NCBI GenBank assembly: GCA_903858935.1
Contig: CAIOKO010000111.1
Coordinates: forward strand, 1-64,000
Direction: 5' to 3'
Origin: an uncultured Schlesneria sp.
GTDB taxonomy: Bacteria > Planctomycetota > Planctomycetia > Planctomycetales > Planctomycetaceae
DNA: 64,000 nucleotides
Below the pieces are notes generated by a model. That model did not search any database. It saw only the letters and a program-made list of their open reading frames with translations, and had not been told where the DNA came from. Positions within the stretch are counted from its first letter, which is position 1. Each line of letters starts with the position of its first letter. The position numbers and the translations under genes are program-made. Positions 54,960-64,000 of this stretch are shown in pieces.

Positions 54960-56720
54960 ATGTGGTTGAGTCAATGGAGGGGGCAGTTGCTCGCGATCGG
55001 GTTGTTCGTTATTTGCTACGGAACAGCAACGCCGAGTAACGCCGAGATTCGGACTGAATTCTTGATGGATTTTGAACCGAAGCTGAACATTCCTGATCCA
55101 GTAAAGCATTTCAGCCCGGCTCTCAAGTCATTATGGCTGGAGGCGCTGGAGCGCCCTGACGCAGACATGCAACGACTGGCCGCAGAAACTGTTGCACGGG
55201 GACATCAGTACGGAGTCCCAGATTTGATGGACGCAGTTCCCCGGTTGGAAACAATCCTGCAGGCCGACAAATCTCATCCGGCAACCCGCTTTGCCGCTGC
55301 GCGTGCCTTAATTGTGCTGGAATCTCGCAACTCGAGCGACATGTTGTTCCAGGTCTCTCAAAAATACGAAGCGGACTTGCGTCAGTTGATCGAACCGGCC
55401 CTGGCGAAATGGAGTTCTGCAAAGGCGATTACGCTCTGGAAAGCGCGTCTTGAAAATCCAGAGACGCGTTCAAGAGATCTGATTCTGGCACTGCGGGGAT
55501 TAGCACAAGTACGTGACTCGACGGCGACACCTCTACTGTTGTCAATTATACACGATGAATCTCGCAGTGCCGACATCCGATTGGAGGCGGCGGCGGCGGC
55601 GGGTCAATGCGCGGCTTCCGGACTGGAACCCGATGCTGCACGACTAGCCCATCGCAAATCCAGAAAACAGTCGGTTCATTCGATTTGTGCGTGCCGATTA
55701 TTGGCCCGCCATACCAGCGAGGAAGCGAGGACGCTTTTGATAGAATTGACAGGTCATCCGCAATCGAGTGTTGCTGCCTGTGCGTTCAATCAATTACTGG
55801 AAATTGATTCGTCGCTGGTCTTACCGTTGGTGGAGACGGCGTTAAACCATACCGATCCGACTGTTCGTCGAGCCGGTGCATCGGCCTGTTTAGCCCATCC
55901 GACCCCGGAACGGATCGCCTCCGTGGCGCGTTTGCTGGCCGATCCGCATCCCAGTGTGCGGCGCGAAGTCTGCGAGAAAATCTTCCGCTTGTCGGACCAA
56001 TCTTTACTGATCGAATCCATCCGTGCCAGCGCCGTCACCTTGCTGTCGCAAGAGGCCTGGCAAGGACAGGAACAGGCCGCGTTGCTCGTGGGGATGCTGG
56101 AACATCAACCGGCGTCGAATCGTCTTATCGAATTGCTGGAATCGCCGCGCGCAGAAGTCGGTATTTCGTCCGCCTGGGCACTCCGTAAAATTGCCGTGCC
56201 GGAAACCATTCCGGGGATCATTGACAAGGTCCAACGCCAAACGGAGCGGCGCAGACATGTGAACGATCCACTGCTGGACGAGCAGGTTGCACACCTCTGT
56301 GAGGCACTCGGGGTTCTGAAGGCGGACAATGCAATACCGCTTCTCGAGCGATACATTCCCAAAGATCCATATATGGGAGATCACTCGCGTTGCGCGGCAA
56401 TCTGGGCGATCGGTTTCATCAGGGAAGCAAAGCGTGATGCTGAACTGGAAGACAAGTTACGCGCTCGGATCAGAGATTTTTCCGATGTTGCCCCCGAAGT
56501 CGATTCGGTCAAAGAGAAGTGTGCGGTAACGCTGGCTCGCATGAAGGCCGTGGACCTGGCACCGGAAATGCGAGGAATCGCTGAGTCAGACGCGATTGGA
56601 ACTCGGCTTGGCGTCGCTTTGAGATGGGCCGTGAAGGAAATGACGGGAGATGATTTGCCACCGGTGAAGCCACCGCGTCTCCCCTCCGGTAACTGGTTTC
56701 TTGAGCCTTACAACCGATAA
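54960..56720 (+). CDS. Exported HEAT-repeat protein
   Basis: 586 residues. The signal peptide is QLLAIGLFVICYGTATPSNA. About ten HEAT repeats cover residues 50-560 (for example ATRFAAARALIVLESRNS, DPTVRRAGASACLAHPTPE and SRAEVGISSAWALRKIAV). Such solenoids bind proteins. It starts 9 bp after the permease stop and is surely co-transcribed with it, so it probably belongs to the same envelope assembly, on the periplasmic side. No enzyme domain is seen. Confidence 0.88.
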   Translation: MWLSQWRGQLLAIGLFVICYGTATPSNAEIRTEFLMDFEPKLNIPDPVKHFSPALKSLWLEALERPDADMQRLAAETVARGHQYGVPDLMDAVPRLETILQADKSHPATRFAAARALIVLESRNSSDMLFQVSQKYEADLRQLIEPALAKWSSAKAITLWKARLENPETRSRDLILALRGLAQVRDSTATPLLLSIIHDESRSADIRLEAAAAAGQCAASGLEPDAARLAHRKSRKQSVHSICACRLLARHTSEEARTLLIELTGHPQSSVAACAFNQLLEIDSSLVLPLVETALNHTDPTVRRAGASACLAHPTPERIASVARLLADPHPSVRREVCEKIFRLSDQSLLIESIRASAVTLLSQEAWQGQEQAALLVGMLEHQPASNRLIELLESPRAEVGISSAWALRKIAVPETIPGIIDKVQRQTERRRHVNDPLLDEQVAHLCEALGVLKADNAIPLLERYIPKDPYMGDHSRCAAIWAIGFIREAKRDAELEDKLRARIRDFSDVAPEVDSVKEKCAVTLARMKAVDLAPEMRGIAESDAIGTRLGVALRWAVKEMTGDDLPPVKPPRLPSGNWFLEPYNR

Positions 56721-56784
56721 CTGACCGAAACGTTGACTGATGTCCGTCGCTTTGTCCCGGCTTTATCAAATGACAATCAAAGCG

Positions 56785-58500
56785 TTACTGTTTACGACTT
56801 CGATTGTGGAGCAAATCAATTGAGGCTGAAATACGGGGATCATATTTCAAAGCCTCCGCAAATCTGAATTCTGCGTCATCTTTATTATTTGAAAACCACG
56901 AATGTTCGCCGAGCTTGAAATTTGCAAGAGCTCGATGTCTTGATGTTTTGGCATTTTCAAGAGCATTCAGATAATACTTCAGAGCGACGTCAGCGTTGCC
57001 CCGATAGAAATGAATGCCCCCCAGCGTAATCAGGATGTCCGAGTCGTCCGGGAAGTGTTCTGACAATGCTTCGAGACGCTGAATTGCGTCGTCGTTGTTT
57101 CCGAAATTCGCCTGCAGAATCGCAAATCTCAGTTGTGTATTTCGATCCTGCGGGACAGTCTCCGCGACGATTCGAGCTTGATCATACTGGGAGTAAATCC
57201 AGCTCCGCTCCTCTTCGTCTTTTGGGAGAATTGAATTTCCCATCAAGGATTGAGCATAGAACTTTTCAAGTTCATTCTTGTGCGAGGTCGTCATCGGGGG
57301 AGCGAGCAGGTCCTCTGAAAACAGCAAACTCAGCATGCCAATCGCAGGAATCCACTTGACGAAATGGGGAATTCTGAGCTTTGTCCACTGCAAGCTTGGC
57401 GAAACGTTTTTCTCCGAAGCAATTCCCAGACTAACGACGTTTGCTTGATCTCGTACTTTCCAGATGAATCCATCGAAATAATAGTGCAGGATCGTCGAGG
57501 TAAACATGATGGCGTAAAAGATCCGGCTGATCACTCCATCAAGTACCAGCGGCGCGACAAGGCCTAATGCACCATATGCGGTGATCAATCCCAGGTAGAG
57601 CAGAACCATACCGCGGCGGAAGACGTACCTAATAAAATGGCCCAGATGCGGGTTGATGCTCACGCGGCGGCAATTGAACAACCAGACGATGGCCAAGTAT
57701 TGTACGTCATGACAGATATCGAAAATGGCAACGCTCAGCAGCAAATTATCAACATAAGTCATCACAAACCACCAGAGCCCAAGAGTCGTAAAAAGCATCG
57801 CCAACTTGAGCAAACTCGGCTTTGGTCCTCGATAACACTGAATGAGATAATTCGTAAAAAAACCAATCAATACGATTGTGAAAACGGCAAGCCCGCCCCA
57901 CTGGATCGCCTGTAACAAACCCGATGAAATCTGAGGACCACCCAATGAGTGCCACAGTGCGAGATTAACCGCGATCTGTTGTGGTCGTATCAATTGAGGC
58001 AGAACAAATCCGAAAAGACAAAGTAACCAGTCCCAGTAAGCTGTGACGGCAGAAACTGAACCGACTTTTGCATCATAGATTCGCACGAATCCATACAACT
58101 GCATCAACGCATGCCAAGTCGCCCACACCAGAACGATGGCGCGATACAAGTCATAGTGATAAAAGTAAAGTGGAAAATACGCGACAAAGAGCAGCGGAGG
58201 GGTCAGAACGAATCGCCAGTAGAACCGCAAAAACAGCTCTCGATCACCATAGGCACGCATCATTCCTGGAAGATGATGACCCAGTGCAAAAAACGCGGTG
58301 ACAATCACAGAGATTGTTTCCGCCGATACTCCTACCCGAGATGAATACAGCAGGAGGACTGCAGGAGTCGAAATCAGTGGCGTCAAAATAATGAGAAGGA
58401 AATCAACCCACGGGCCAACAATCCATTGTCGCGAGGGATTGGGTGCGACCGGACTGTTTGACGCAGGGTCATTTACCCTGCTGGCAGGAACTGTCGCCAT
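56785..58500 (-). CDS. Polytopic membrane protein with C-terminal TPR repeats
   Basis: 571 residues from ATG 58500 (GAGG 6-7 nt upstream). About ten membrane segments in residues 30-400 (for instance DFLLIILTPLISTPAVLLL, AIVLVWATWHALMQLYGFV, VVMTYVDNLL-type segments), with histidine-rich turns such as GHHLPGMMRAYGDRE and ICHDVQYL. The C-terminal about 110 residues are two to three TPR units (DDAIQRLEALSEHFPDDSDI, GNADVALKYYLNALENAK). A family of unknown role in planctomycetes. It converges with the HEAT gene at 56720. The histidines inside membrane segments could bind a metal or haem; that is inference. Confidence 0.78.
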   Translation of the reverse strand: MATVPASRVNDPASNSPVAPNPSRQWIVGPWVDFLLIILTPLISTPAVLLLYSSRVGVSAETISVIVTAFFALGHHLPGMMRAYGDRELFLRFYWRFVLTPPLLFVAYFPLYFYHYDLYRAIVLVWATWHALMQLYGFVRIYDAKVGSVSAVTAYWDWLLCLFGFVLPQLIRPQQIAVNLALWHSLGGPQISSGLLQAIQWGGLAVFTIVLIGFFTNYLIQCYRGPKPSLLKLAMLFTTLGLWWFVMTYVDNLLLSVAIFDICHDVQYLAIVWLFNCRRVSINPHLGHFIRYVFRRGMVLLYLGLITAYGALGLVAPLVLDGVISRIFYAIMFTSTILHYYFDGFIWKVRDQANVVSLGIASEKNVSPSLQWTKLRIPHFVKWIPAIGMLSLLFSEDLLAPPMTTSHKNELEKFYAQSLMGNSILPKDEEERSWIYSQYDQARIVAETVPQDRNTQLRFAILQANFGNNDDAIQRLEALSEHFPDDSDILITLGGIHFYRGNADVALKYYLNALENAKTSRHRALANFKLGEHSWFSNNKDDAEFRFAEALKYDPRISASIDLLHNRSRKQ

Positions 58501-58604
58501 TGCATACCTCAAAAACGATTGTGAGCCCCTGTTTCAGCCCATCTCATGCACCGCACTGGATGTCTTCTTATTACAAGGACTCACAATTTCACCGTCACTT
58601 TTTC

Positions 58605-59069
58605 CTACTTCGTCACCAGGTCGTAATTGACATCATCGTCTGGAGCCCCTGCTTCGACCTTTAATTCGAACTTATTCTTCGTGGGATCTTGAAATTTACC
58701 CTTAAACAAATCGACCCCTGTTCCATTCTTCTTCGGATTCGGAATGTGAGTAAAACCCACCAAATATGTCCCAGGCTCTACCCCGTCGCAAGCCAGGTAT
58801 GTTGACCAGCAATATTTGCCATCCTCGTCCGTTCGACACTCCTTAATCGGACTACCGGCATTGCCCCCGCGATACAAGAAAAGATTGACTCCCGCGGCAG
58901 GGCTTCCGTTGATACTCACAACCCCACCAATGGCCACAACTTCCTTCAGTTCTCCGCCAGCCATGGACTTCAACCGCTCTTTGGAAACATCTTTCTTATT
59001 GTCATTCATGCAACCCGAAAACGACACGAGCCCCACTAAACAGGCCATAACAACGTGATGCAGTTTCAC
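58605..59069 (-). CDS. Lipoprotein with transthyretin/carboxypeptidase-regulatory-like domain
   Basis: 154 residues from GTG 59069 (GGGAA 7-8 nt upstream). The leader ends in VSFSGC (lipobox). The mature part (VVAIGGVVSINGSPAAGVNL, TDEDGKYCWSTYLACDGVEP, GTYLVGFT) has the beta-sandwich pattern of carboxypeptidase-regulatory/transthyretin-like modules. It follows the DUF1559 gene on the same strand, with a strong hairpin between them. The pairing DUF1559 plus such a lipoprotein is common in planctomycetes, which suggests a functional pair at the cell surface. Function unknown. Confidence 0.82.
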   Translation of the reverse strand: MKLHHVVMACLVGLVSFSGCMNDNKKDVSKERLKSMAGGELKEVVAIGGVVSINGSPAAGVNLFLYRGGNAGSPIKECRTDEDGKYCWSTYLACDGVEPGTYLVGFTHIPNPKKNGTGVDLFKGKFQDPTKNKFELKVEAGAPDDDVNYDLVTK

Positions 59070-59114
59070 AATTTCGTTCCCAATTCGAGAGATAATACCT
59101 GCTTTTAATAAAGA

Positions 59115-59152
59115 TCGCGCACCAACCCGAATCTTTTCGAATTGGTGCGCGA
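59115..59152 (-). terminator. Strong hairpin between DUF1559 and lipoprotein genes
   Basis: TCGCGCACCAA (59115-59125) and TTGGTGCGCGA (59142-59152) form a perfect 11-bp stem; a shorter inner stem CGAA/TTCG narrows the loop. It lies between the stop of the DUF1559 gene and the start of the lipoprotein. It may attenuate or process the transcript so that the two are made in unequal amounts. Confidence 0.65.
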
Positions 59153-59208
59153 CATCACGAAATGATTACGAGACTCCACAAGTCAGAAATCAGCAGATGA
59201 ATAATAAA

Positions 59209-60318
59209 TTAGAATTCACCCACAGGGTTACCGTCATTGAAGAGCACAAGACGGGTCATCGTCTCGAGATTGATGTTTTGACTGATAAACCGAACAGTGC
59301 CGTCAGCCATCGCGAAATGCGCACCGCCTACGTGGAAACTGTAATAGTTGCTGTAGTTCAAGCAGTTAATCGCACATCCACCATCGGACTCGCTGACATT
59401 GTGTATCGATCCGGGAGCCCGACCACGGATATCGGTTCCGGTGGACCATTGCCAGTCGGTCCATGCCGGACCCATCTGACGCTGGGGATTTCCCGTTGGA
59501 CACCCATCACAGAGCGGACCAGTCGGTTTCCCCATGGCCCACATTTTGCCACCTGGCGCTGAATTTTCACCAACAAGAATCGTATTCGATGTGCCGTCGA
59601 TAACCTGGGCGACTTTTACTCCAGCGCAACCGGCGCCGTTGGCCGAGTTAATATCCAGCATCCCCGCAAATTGGCCGTAATTGATCCCATTGACGGTTCC
59701 GTGCATATTGCCGCGAGGCCATTTACCAACGTAATCCAGGGCGCCACCGGCGTGGTAGGTAACCGGTGTCGGGCTGATCCAGTCCTCTTGATACGCCGAG
59801 TACAAGTTGCCGGTGTGCGGGCTCGACGGACAAATGTATCCCGGAATGACCGCTTTGGCAGCAGCCACACTTTGTTGTGCAGTATAGGGTGAACCCGTCA
59901 GGTAGTTCATCACTGATCCCGTTGCAAGCGTCGGGTCAGTATATTGCATGTTCACCGAGAAATTGATCGTGTTGTAGAGGGGGGCCTGATCGATAAACGG
60001 AAGCGCAAATTCCGGCCAGGCGTGGAAATTGGCATCGTCTTTCGAACTGGGAATCCCTTCACCAATACTGACGTTTGGACCATCAAGAATCAGTAGTGCC
60101 GGAATAAACCGTCCATGAGTACTTTCATAATTGTGAAACGCCAAACCCATCTGCTTCAAATTGTTTTTACATTGTGCCCGTCGAGCAGCTTCGCGAGCTT
60201 GCTGCACCGCCGGCAACAGCAAGGCAATGAGAACTGCAATGATCGCAATGACGACGAGCAATTCAATGAGTGTGAATGCCCGTTGCCGCATCCTTGGACT
60301 TACGTTTGAATGAACCAT
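59209..60318 (-). CDS. DUF1559 pseudopilin-like exported protein
   Basis: 369 residues from ATG 60318, fixed by a strong AAAGGAG 8 nt upstream. The N-terminus has the prepilin motif RAFTLIELLVVIAIIAVLI followed by LLLPAVQQAREAARR. The central part has many aromatic and cysteine residues (GYICPSSPHTGNLY, CDGCPTGNPQ) and the C-terminus keeps the family's HVGGAHFAMADGTVRF block. It is a close relative in layout to the protein at 16028 but with a different central region. It is followed by a lipoprotein gene. Likely surface-located; role unknown. Confidence 0.94.
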   Translation of the reverse strand: MVHSNVSPRMRQRAFTLIELLVVIAIIAVLIALLLPAVQQAREAARRAQCKNNLKQMGLAFHNYESTHGRFIPALLILDGPNVSIGEGIPSSKDDANFHAWPEFALPFIDQAPLYNTINFSVNMQYTDPTLATGSVMNYLTGSPYTAQQSVAAAKAVIPGYICPSSPHTGNLYSAYQEDWISPTPVTYHAGGALDYVGKWPRGNMHGTVNGINYGQFAGMLDINSANGAGCAGVKVAQVIDGTSNTILVGENSAPGGKMWAMGKPTGPLCDGCPTGNPQRQMGPAWTDWQWSTGTDIRGRAPGSIHNVSESDGGCAINCLNYSNYYSFHVGGAHFAMADGTVRFISQNINLETMTRLVLFNDGNPVGEF

Positions 60319-61106
60319 AAAAGACGCTCCTTTAAAACCGAATGACAACCACAGAAAATCGGAAAACAAAATCCGATCGTTTGGAAAAAATCTGTCCGAC
60401 GAATTGAAATAGAGTGCTGACAGAAAACCGACTTAATAAGTTGACCCGAGTCGCCTGTATGATATGACCGCTGGATTTTAGCGACGACCTAAAGGAAATC
60501 AAAGCAAAAAGCTTAAATTTCGTGATAAAATACAGCCACACAAATCGCTAAATCATTTCACTACAGACACAGAGCATTATTGCACGCACACTCTTTCATA
60601 TAATTTACCTAAAAACCACTTTATATTCGCAAAAGACCAGCGAAATCTGGGAAACAGCCCAGCACAGTCGAGCTTGAGTGGATCTATTTGCCGCAATTCA
60701 ATACCGCGCCGCTATGACCACGAAATGTCGCTATGACAGCCAGTTGCCCTCCAGAACCAGACTCAACAACCCATGTGGAGTCCGGTTTGTAAGACTTCAA
60801 AAGTGATGACGACTCTCACCGAACATCCATCGCCTCAGCGGATGAATTCTTGTTAACAGTAAGGCTTACACACTGCGTCATGCATTTTCAGACGCGATCG
60901 CGTCGGCGAACCCAAGTGGCATCACCCAACAGGGCGCCTTACGCGACTCAAATGACTGCTGGACCGGTCCGGGAAAAAGCCATCTACCAAACCGGCTGAC
61001 ATTGCCAACCAGCAACGCCTCAATATTATACAACGCCCACCGATACACTCGTCTGCAACGAGCTGGGGTGAAGGAAATACTAATAAATTCTGCCTGATGA
61101 TATGAA
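60319..61106. other. A/T-richer gene-free stretch
   Basis: 788 bp between the DUF1559 gene (its start at 60318) and the ABC ATPase (stop at 61107), both on the minus strand. The composition is noticeably more A/T-rich from 60320 to about 60640. The promoter and 5' leader of the DUF1559 gene should be in the part nearest 60318. I find no RNA gene, repeat or small coding frame that I can support. Confidence 0.4.
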
Positions 61107-62117
61107 CTAGACGCTATCCACAGCTTTGCCTCGAGCGGAATCAGGCTCTTGCGGCCGAGTGAACGAGATAAATGCCTCCTCCAGGTCTGTCTGAACTTCT
61201 CGAAACTGAGTGACATTTGCACCCGAAAGGATGAGCTGTTTTAACAAGCCCCCTAACTCTCGTTCAGGCATTGCGGTACGAAACCGAACAACCGCTTCGG
61301 TGAGTGATTCCGTCACTTCGGCAGCAGGCTCAAGAGACTGGCGAATCACCGTTGCTGCACTGGCGACCTCTTCAGAGGCAAGGAATTGAACTTCAATTGT
61401 CCGTTTCTGGCTGACCTGGCGTCCAATCTCTTCGATTGTGCCAAACGCCCGCAATTTTCCATGAGTGATAATGGCGACTTGTTGGCAGATTCTGGCCAGT
61501 TCTGGAAGGATATGGCTTGTGACGACAAGGGTTTTGCCTTGCCGTGCCAGCTCAATCAAAAGATCACGCATTTCGATGCGAGCTTGCGGATCGAGTCCAT
61601 TCACAGGCTCGTCAAGAATCAAGACTTTCGGGTCGTGCAACAACGTCCGAGCCAGACCGACGCGCTGCTGCATACCATGACTTAAACTCTCGACATAGCG
61701 ATCTTTCATGTATGCCGTACCCGTCATGTCCATGATCTCGGCAATCCGTTTGGCCCGAACCTCAACAGGAATTGAAAATGCCGCACCGAAGAAATCAAGG
61801 TATTCTCGAACCCGCATGTTGTCATACGAGCCAAACTTATCGGGCATGTAACCAACGAGTCGCTTAATCTGCTCCGAATCGCTGACGCAATCCACACCCG
61901 CTATCGTTGCCGAGCCTGAAGTGGGCTTAATCAGCCCCACAAGAATCTTAATTGTCGTTGTTTTACCCGCACCATTGGGACCAATCAGACCCAGGATCTG
62001 ACCGGCCCTCAGAGACAAACTCACACCGTCCAGTGCGGTGAATGTCCCGTAGCGTTTCGTTAAGTTTTCGAGGCAAACGACGGGTTCGCCGCCAGCGTTT
62101 TCCGACGGAGGATTCAT
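61107..62117 (-). CDS. ABC transporter ATP-binding protein (ABC-2 / CcmA type)
   Basis: 336 residues. Walker A IGPNGAGKTTTIKIL at about 44-58, Q-loop GYMPDKFG, signature LSHGMQQRVGLAR, Walker B VLILDEPVNGLD, H-loop VTSHILPEL. A C-terminal extension of about 100 residues (from about 230) resembles the regulatory tail of drug- or polysaccharide-export ATPases. No permease gene is next to it; the fused permease at 53292, on the other strand, is the only ABC-2 partner in the window. A 55-residue small gene ends 15 bp upstream, so it is likely second in its transcript. Confidence 0.93.
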   Translation of the reverse strand: MNPPSENAGGEPVVCLENLTKRYGTFTALDGVSLSLRAGQILGLIGPNGAGKTTTIKILVGLIKPTSGSATIAGVDCVSDSEQIKRLVGYMPDKFGSYDNMRVREYLDFFGAAFSIPVEVRAKRIAEIMDMTGTAYMKDRYVESLSHGMQQRVGLARTLLHDPKVLILDEPVNGLDPQARIEMRDLLIELARQGKTLVVTSHILPELARICQQVAIITHGKLRAFGTIEEIGRQVSQKRTIEVQFLASEEVASAATVIRQSLEPAAEVTESLTEAVVRFRTAMPERELGGLLKQLILSGANVTQFREVQTDLEEAFISFTRPQEPDSARGKAVDSV

Positions 62118-62132
62118 GTTCTTCTACCAATC

Positions 62133-62300
62133 CTATATTGAGCCTATCCAGCCTCGTGCGCCAATCGCGACAACAAGATCAAGGACATCCTGAGGGGCGA
62201 TCTCTTTCCAATCCCAACCTGCAAGAAATCCGGTGAAGAGCTCATTCGGGGGCATCGGCAACGTTCGGTCATCGCGAAGCGGCCTGGATTCATGCTTCAT
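62133..62300 (-). CDS. Small protein of 55 residues upstream of the ABC ATPase
   Basis: A 56-codon frame ATG 62300 to TAG 62133 (55 residues), reading MKHESRPLRDDRTLP, then ELFTGFLAGWDWKEIAPQ and DLVVAIGARGWIGSI. TGGA lies about 7 nt upstream. It ends 15 bp before the ABC ATPase start, with GGTAGAAG between, so translation would pass directly into the ATPase. Amphipathic ends and two tryptophans suggest a small regulatory or membrane-associated partner. No known family; the frame is short enough that chance remains possible. Confidence 0.6.
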   Translation of the reverse strand: MKHESRPLRDDRTLPMPPNELFTGFLAGWDWKEIAPQDVLDLVVAIGARGWIGSI

Positions 62301-62497
62301 GAAATCCAGTCTCGCGCGTTACGATGTTCACTGCAACCGTCGAGAACTCTCTCCATAGATTTTTGAAATGGAGATTCAATTCGCCTCATTGTTCGAGTAA
62401 AGATGTGCTTGACGAATCTCGAATCATTTCCAAAACGAATCGCCCTGAACATACTGAATCGTACAACCACCCGCAACGATACAATGGTGAAACAATC

Positions 62498-63823
62498 ATG
62501 TCCTTGAATCATCCGGCGACCTCTTCGACCGATACACTCGAAAACGTATCGAAACCTTTGGCTTTACCCGGACGTGTCGGCTCACTTGACCAGTTCCGGG
62601 GCTACGCTGTTGCCACAATGTTTATCGTAAATTTCTGCGGAGACTTAAAGGCGATTCCAGACTGGATCAAGCATCATGACACGTTTTTCAGTTACGCCGA
62701 CTCCATCATGCCTGGCTTCCTTTTCGCCGCAGGCTTCTCATACCGTCTGACGATGCTTCGCCGTATTCCGCGGGACGGGGCAGCCGTGGCATATCGCCAC
62801 GCGGTGTGGCGCGGATTAGGATTAGTGGCCGTGTCACTGGCGATGTATGGATTTAACGGTGTCATCGCCAAGTCATGGAACGACATCAACCCGAATCAAA
62901 TCTGGGACTTCGTTGCAGGGCTGATTAAGGCAAACCTCTGGGAAACACTGGCGGTGATTGGAGTCAGTCAGATCGTCGTGCTTCCATTTATCGGCGCGCG
63001 AACTTCCGTCATCGTGTTGGGAATGCTGGGCCTTCTAGCCGGTCACATGCTGTTCAGTTATTCATTCAATTTCGCGTTTATCTTTGGTCAACCAAACTGG
63101 CTGGACGCCTATTGGGGCGCGGCAAAACAGGGATGCTGGGACGGCGGAGTGTTTGGGACTATGTCCTGGGGGGCGATTATGCTGGCGGGTGCCCTTGCTC
63201 ATGACCTTGTCATCGGTCAACGGCCAGGACATGCGGCTTTCCGCTTGCTTGCCTGTGGGACCTTAATGATGGTTGTCGCATACGGCTTGTCTTGCCTCTC
63301 GACGGTTTATGATGTTCCGCCCGACACCCCTCCACAACCGCGTGACATCGCCGTATCGCCAGTATTTCCAACTAGCGATCAACTGAGCACCAGCACGATC
63401 CGGTTGGCCGAACCACCTTTCTTTGCCCCGCCACCAAAAACGGCTGGCGAGTTGAATCGATTACAGGAGGAAGGAAAAGCACCATCACCGCCGCGTCTGC
63501 GGCCTTACAACTATTGGATGATGAGCAAGCGAATTGTCACGATGCCGTTCTCCCTGTTCGCAGCAGGCTTCTCCATGGCGATCCTGGCAGCTTTCACCGT
63601 TCTTACGGACATCTACGGCGTAACGATTGGACTGTTTCGCACCTTCGGTACGAACGCATTGGCTGCCTACTTCCTGCACCATGCGATCGAAATGGCCGTG
63701 CATGGCATCGTCCCTAAAGATTCTCCGCTTTGGTGGTGCCTGATCGGCCTGGCGATTTTTTACTTCACAACCTATGTTTTTGTCCGTTTCCTCGAGAAGC
63801 AGAAAGTGTTTATACGATTGTAG
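62498..63823 (+). CDS. HGSNAT-like / DUF5009 multi-pass acyltransferase
   Basis: 441 residues from ATG 62498 (GGTGA 9 nt upstream; the frame opens 58 codons earlier without family resemblance). The start [20 protein letters not shown] is the hallmark of heparan-alpha-glucosaminide N-acetyltransferase-like (DUF5009) proteins, which acetylate sugars across a membrane. About ten membrane segments, with [19 protein letters not shown], then a proline-rich cytoplasmic loop (about 270-335), and a last TM pair with [18 protein letters not shown], where the histidines may be catalytic. Probably modifies an exported glycan. Its neighbour on the other strand is the small gene at 62133, so the two share a divergent promoter region. 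Confidence 0.85.
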   Translation: MSLNHPATSSTDTLENVSKPLALPGRVGSLDQFRGYAVATMFIVNFCGDLKAIPDWIKHHDTFFSYADSIMPGFLFAAGFSYRLTMLRRIPRDGAAVAYRHAVWRGLGLVAVSLAMYGFNGVIAKSWNDINPNQIWDFVAGLIKANLWETLAVIGVSQIVVLPFIGARTSVIVLGMLGLLAGHMLFSYSFNFAFIFGQPNWLDAYWGAAKQGCWDGGVFGTMSWGAIMLAGALAHDLVIGQRPGHAAFRLLACGTLMMVVAYGLSCLSTVYDVPPDTPPQPRDIAVSPVFPTSDQLSTSTIRLAEPPFFAPPPKTAGELNRLQEEGKAPSPPRLRPYNYWMMSKRIVTMPFSLFAAGFSMAILAAFTVLTDIYGVTIGLFRTFGTNALAAYFLHHAIEMAVHGIVPKDSPLWWCLIGLAIFYFTTYVFVRFLEKQKVFIRL

Positions 63824-64000
63824 TTTTGCAAAGGATGGACGGTGCCGCTTAATACGACGCGTCGATGTTTAAATCACTTCCCGCACCGCTGTGACCTTCG
63901 GGGTGGGTATCGATCAGGCAGAACCGACCACGCTACTTGCATAAAAGTCGCAGCAGACCTCCCAACCTGCCACTTGGAAGTCCGTTGACGTAAGGCGATC
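63824..64000. other. Right edge of the window
   Basis: 177 bp after the acyltransferase stop, with no coding frame that can be supported and no repeat. A gene may begin outside the window. Confidence 0.5.

Noticed and set aside
60420-60480. TTGACC ... TATGAT as a sigma-70 promoter on the plus strand
   Set aside because: The spacing is about 11 bp, too short, and no plus-strand gene follows.
1-64000. CRISPR arrays, tRNA, rRNA, transposases, phage genes
   Set aside because: Scanned by eye; no regular short spaced repeats, no cloverleaf or rRNA-like sequence recognised, and no transposase or integrase motif found. A dedicated tRNA search would be needed for certainty.

Overview
The window reads as a chromosome segment of a planctomycete (Planctomycetota, probably Planctomycetaceae-like). 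The support is direct: two DUF1559 pseudopilin-like proteins with the N-terminal FTLIELLVVIAIIAVLIALL methylation/membrane motif, a CxPSR sulfatase, exported HEAT-repeat and leucine-rich-repeat proteins, a hairpin-less RND adaptor with YHS-like metal sites, multi-haem lipoprotein cytochromes, and dispersed GC-rich inverted-repeat elements of the kind seen in this phylum. Genes sit on both strands in short operons. I found no rRNA, tRNA, CRISPR array, transposase or phage gene. The species cannot be fixed from the sequence alone.

Layout. 1-4.5 kb: a 195-bp tandem repeat with a 32-bp palindrome, a possible nuclease relic, a large LRR-Roc-COR-TIR protein (minus) and two copies of a ~300-bp inverted-repeat element. 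4.5-8.6 kb: a Tat-exported FAD oxidoreductase and an exported HEAT protein carrying a degenerate receiver domain. 9.0-18.1 kb: a minus-strand heavy-metal efflux block (Cys-rich exported protein, DUF1559 protein, lipoprotein B, CusB-like adaptor, CusA-like RND pump, lipoprotein A). The two lipoproteins are paralogues. The pump has about 290 extra residues in its second periplasmic loop and the adaptor appears to lack its alpha-hairpin. A ~210-bp inverted-repeat element occurs at 9.5 kb and again at 19.9 kb. 18.5-24.2 kb: iron alcohol dehydrogenase, then a VOC protein, queF, the UPF0210/ACT pair and a sugar-phosphate-isomerase-like TIM barrel. 24.7-26.9 kb: three small plus-strand genes (SnoaL-like, DUF2185/Imm33-like, VOC) in cassette-like spacing with an attC-like fold between the first two and a 220-bp inverted repeat before the third.

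27-34.4 kb: trypsin-like protease, LRR protein, then a catalase-like haem protein next to a 1257-residue lipoprotein built of two fused cytochrome modules with four CxxCH sites. 34.6-36.6 kb: GNAT, DUF6940-like protein and a DEDDy exonuclease. 36.6-45.0 kb: CocE-type hydrolase, dCTP deaminase, cobalamin-dependent methionine synthase (metH) and molybdate transport modBC without modA. 45.1-50.0 kb: lipoprotein, small unknowns, LRR membrane protein, sulfatase and an exported unknown. 50.6-56.7 kb: a three-gene plus-strand operon (membrane-anchored exported protein, tandem-fused ABC-2 permease, HEAT protein) with no ATPase of its own. 56.8-63.8 kb: polytopic TPR protein, a DUF1559/lipoprotein pair, an ABC ATPase preceded by a 55-residue small gene, and an HGSNAT-like membrane acyltransferase.

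Start codons were moved inward from the longest frame wherever a Shine-Dalgarno sequence, signal peptide or family length favoured it; those choices are stated per gene. All functional calls rest on motif recognition by eye, without database searches.
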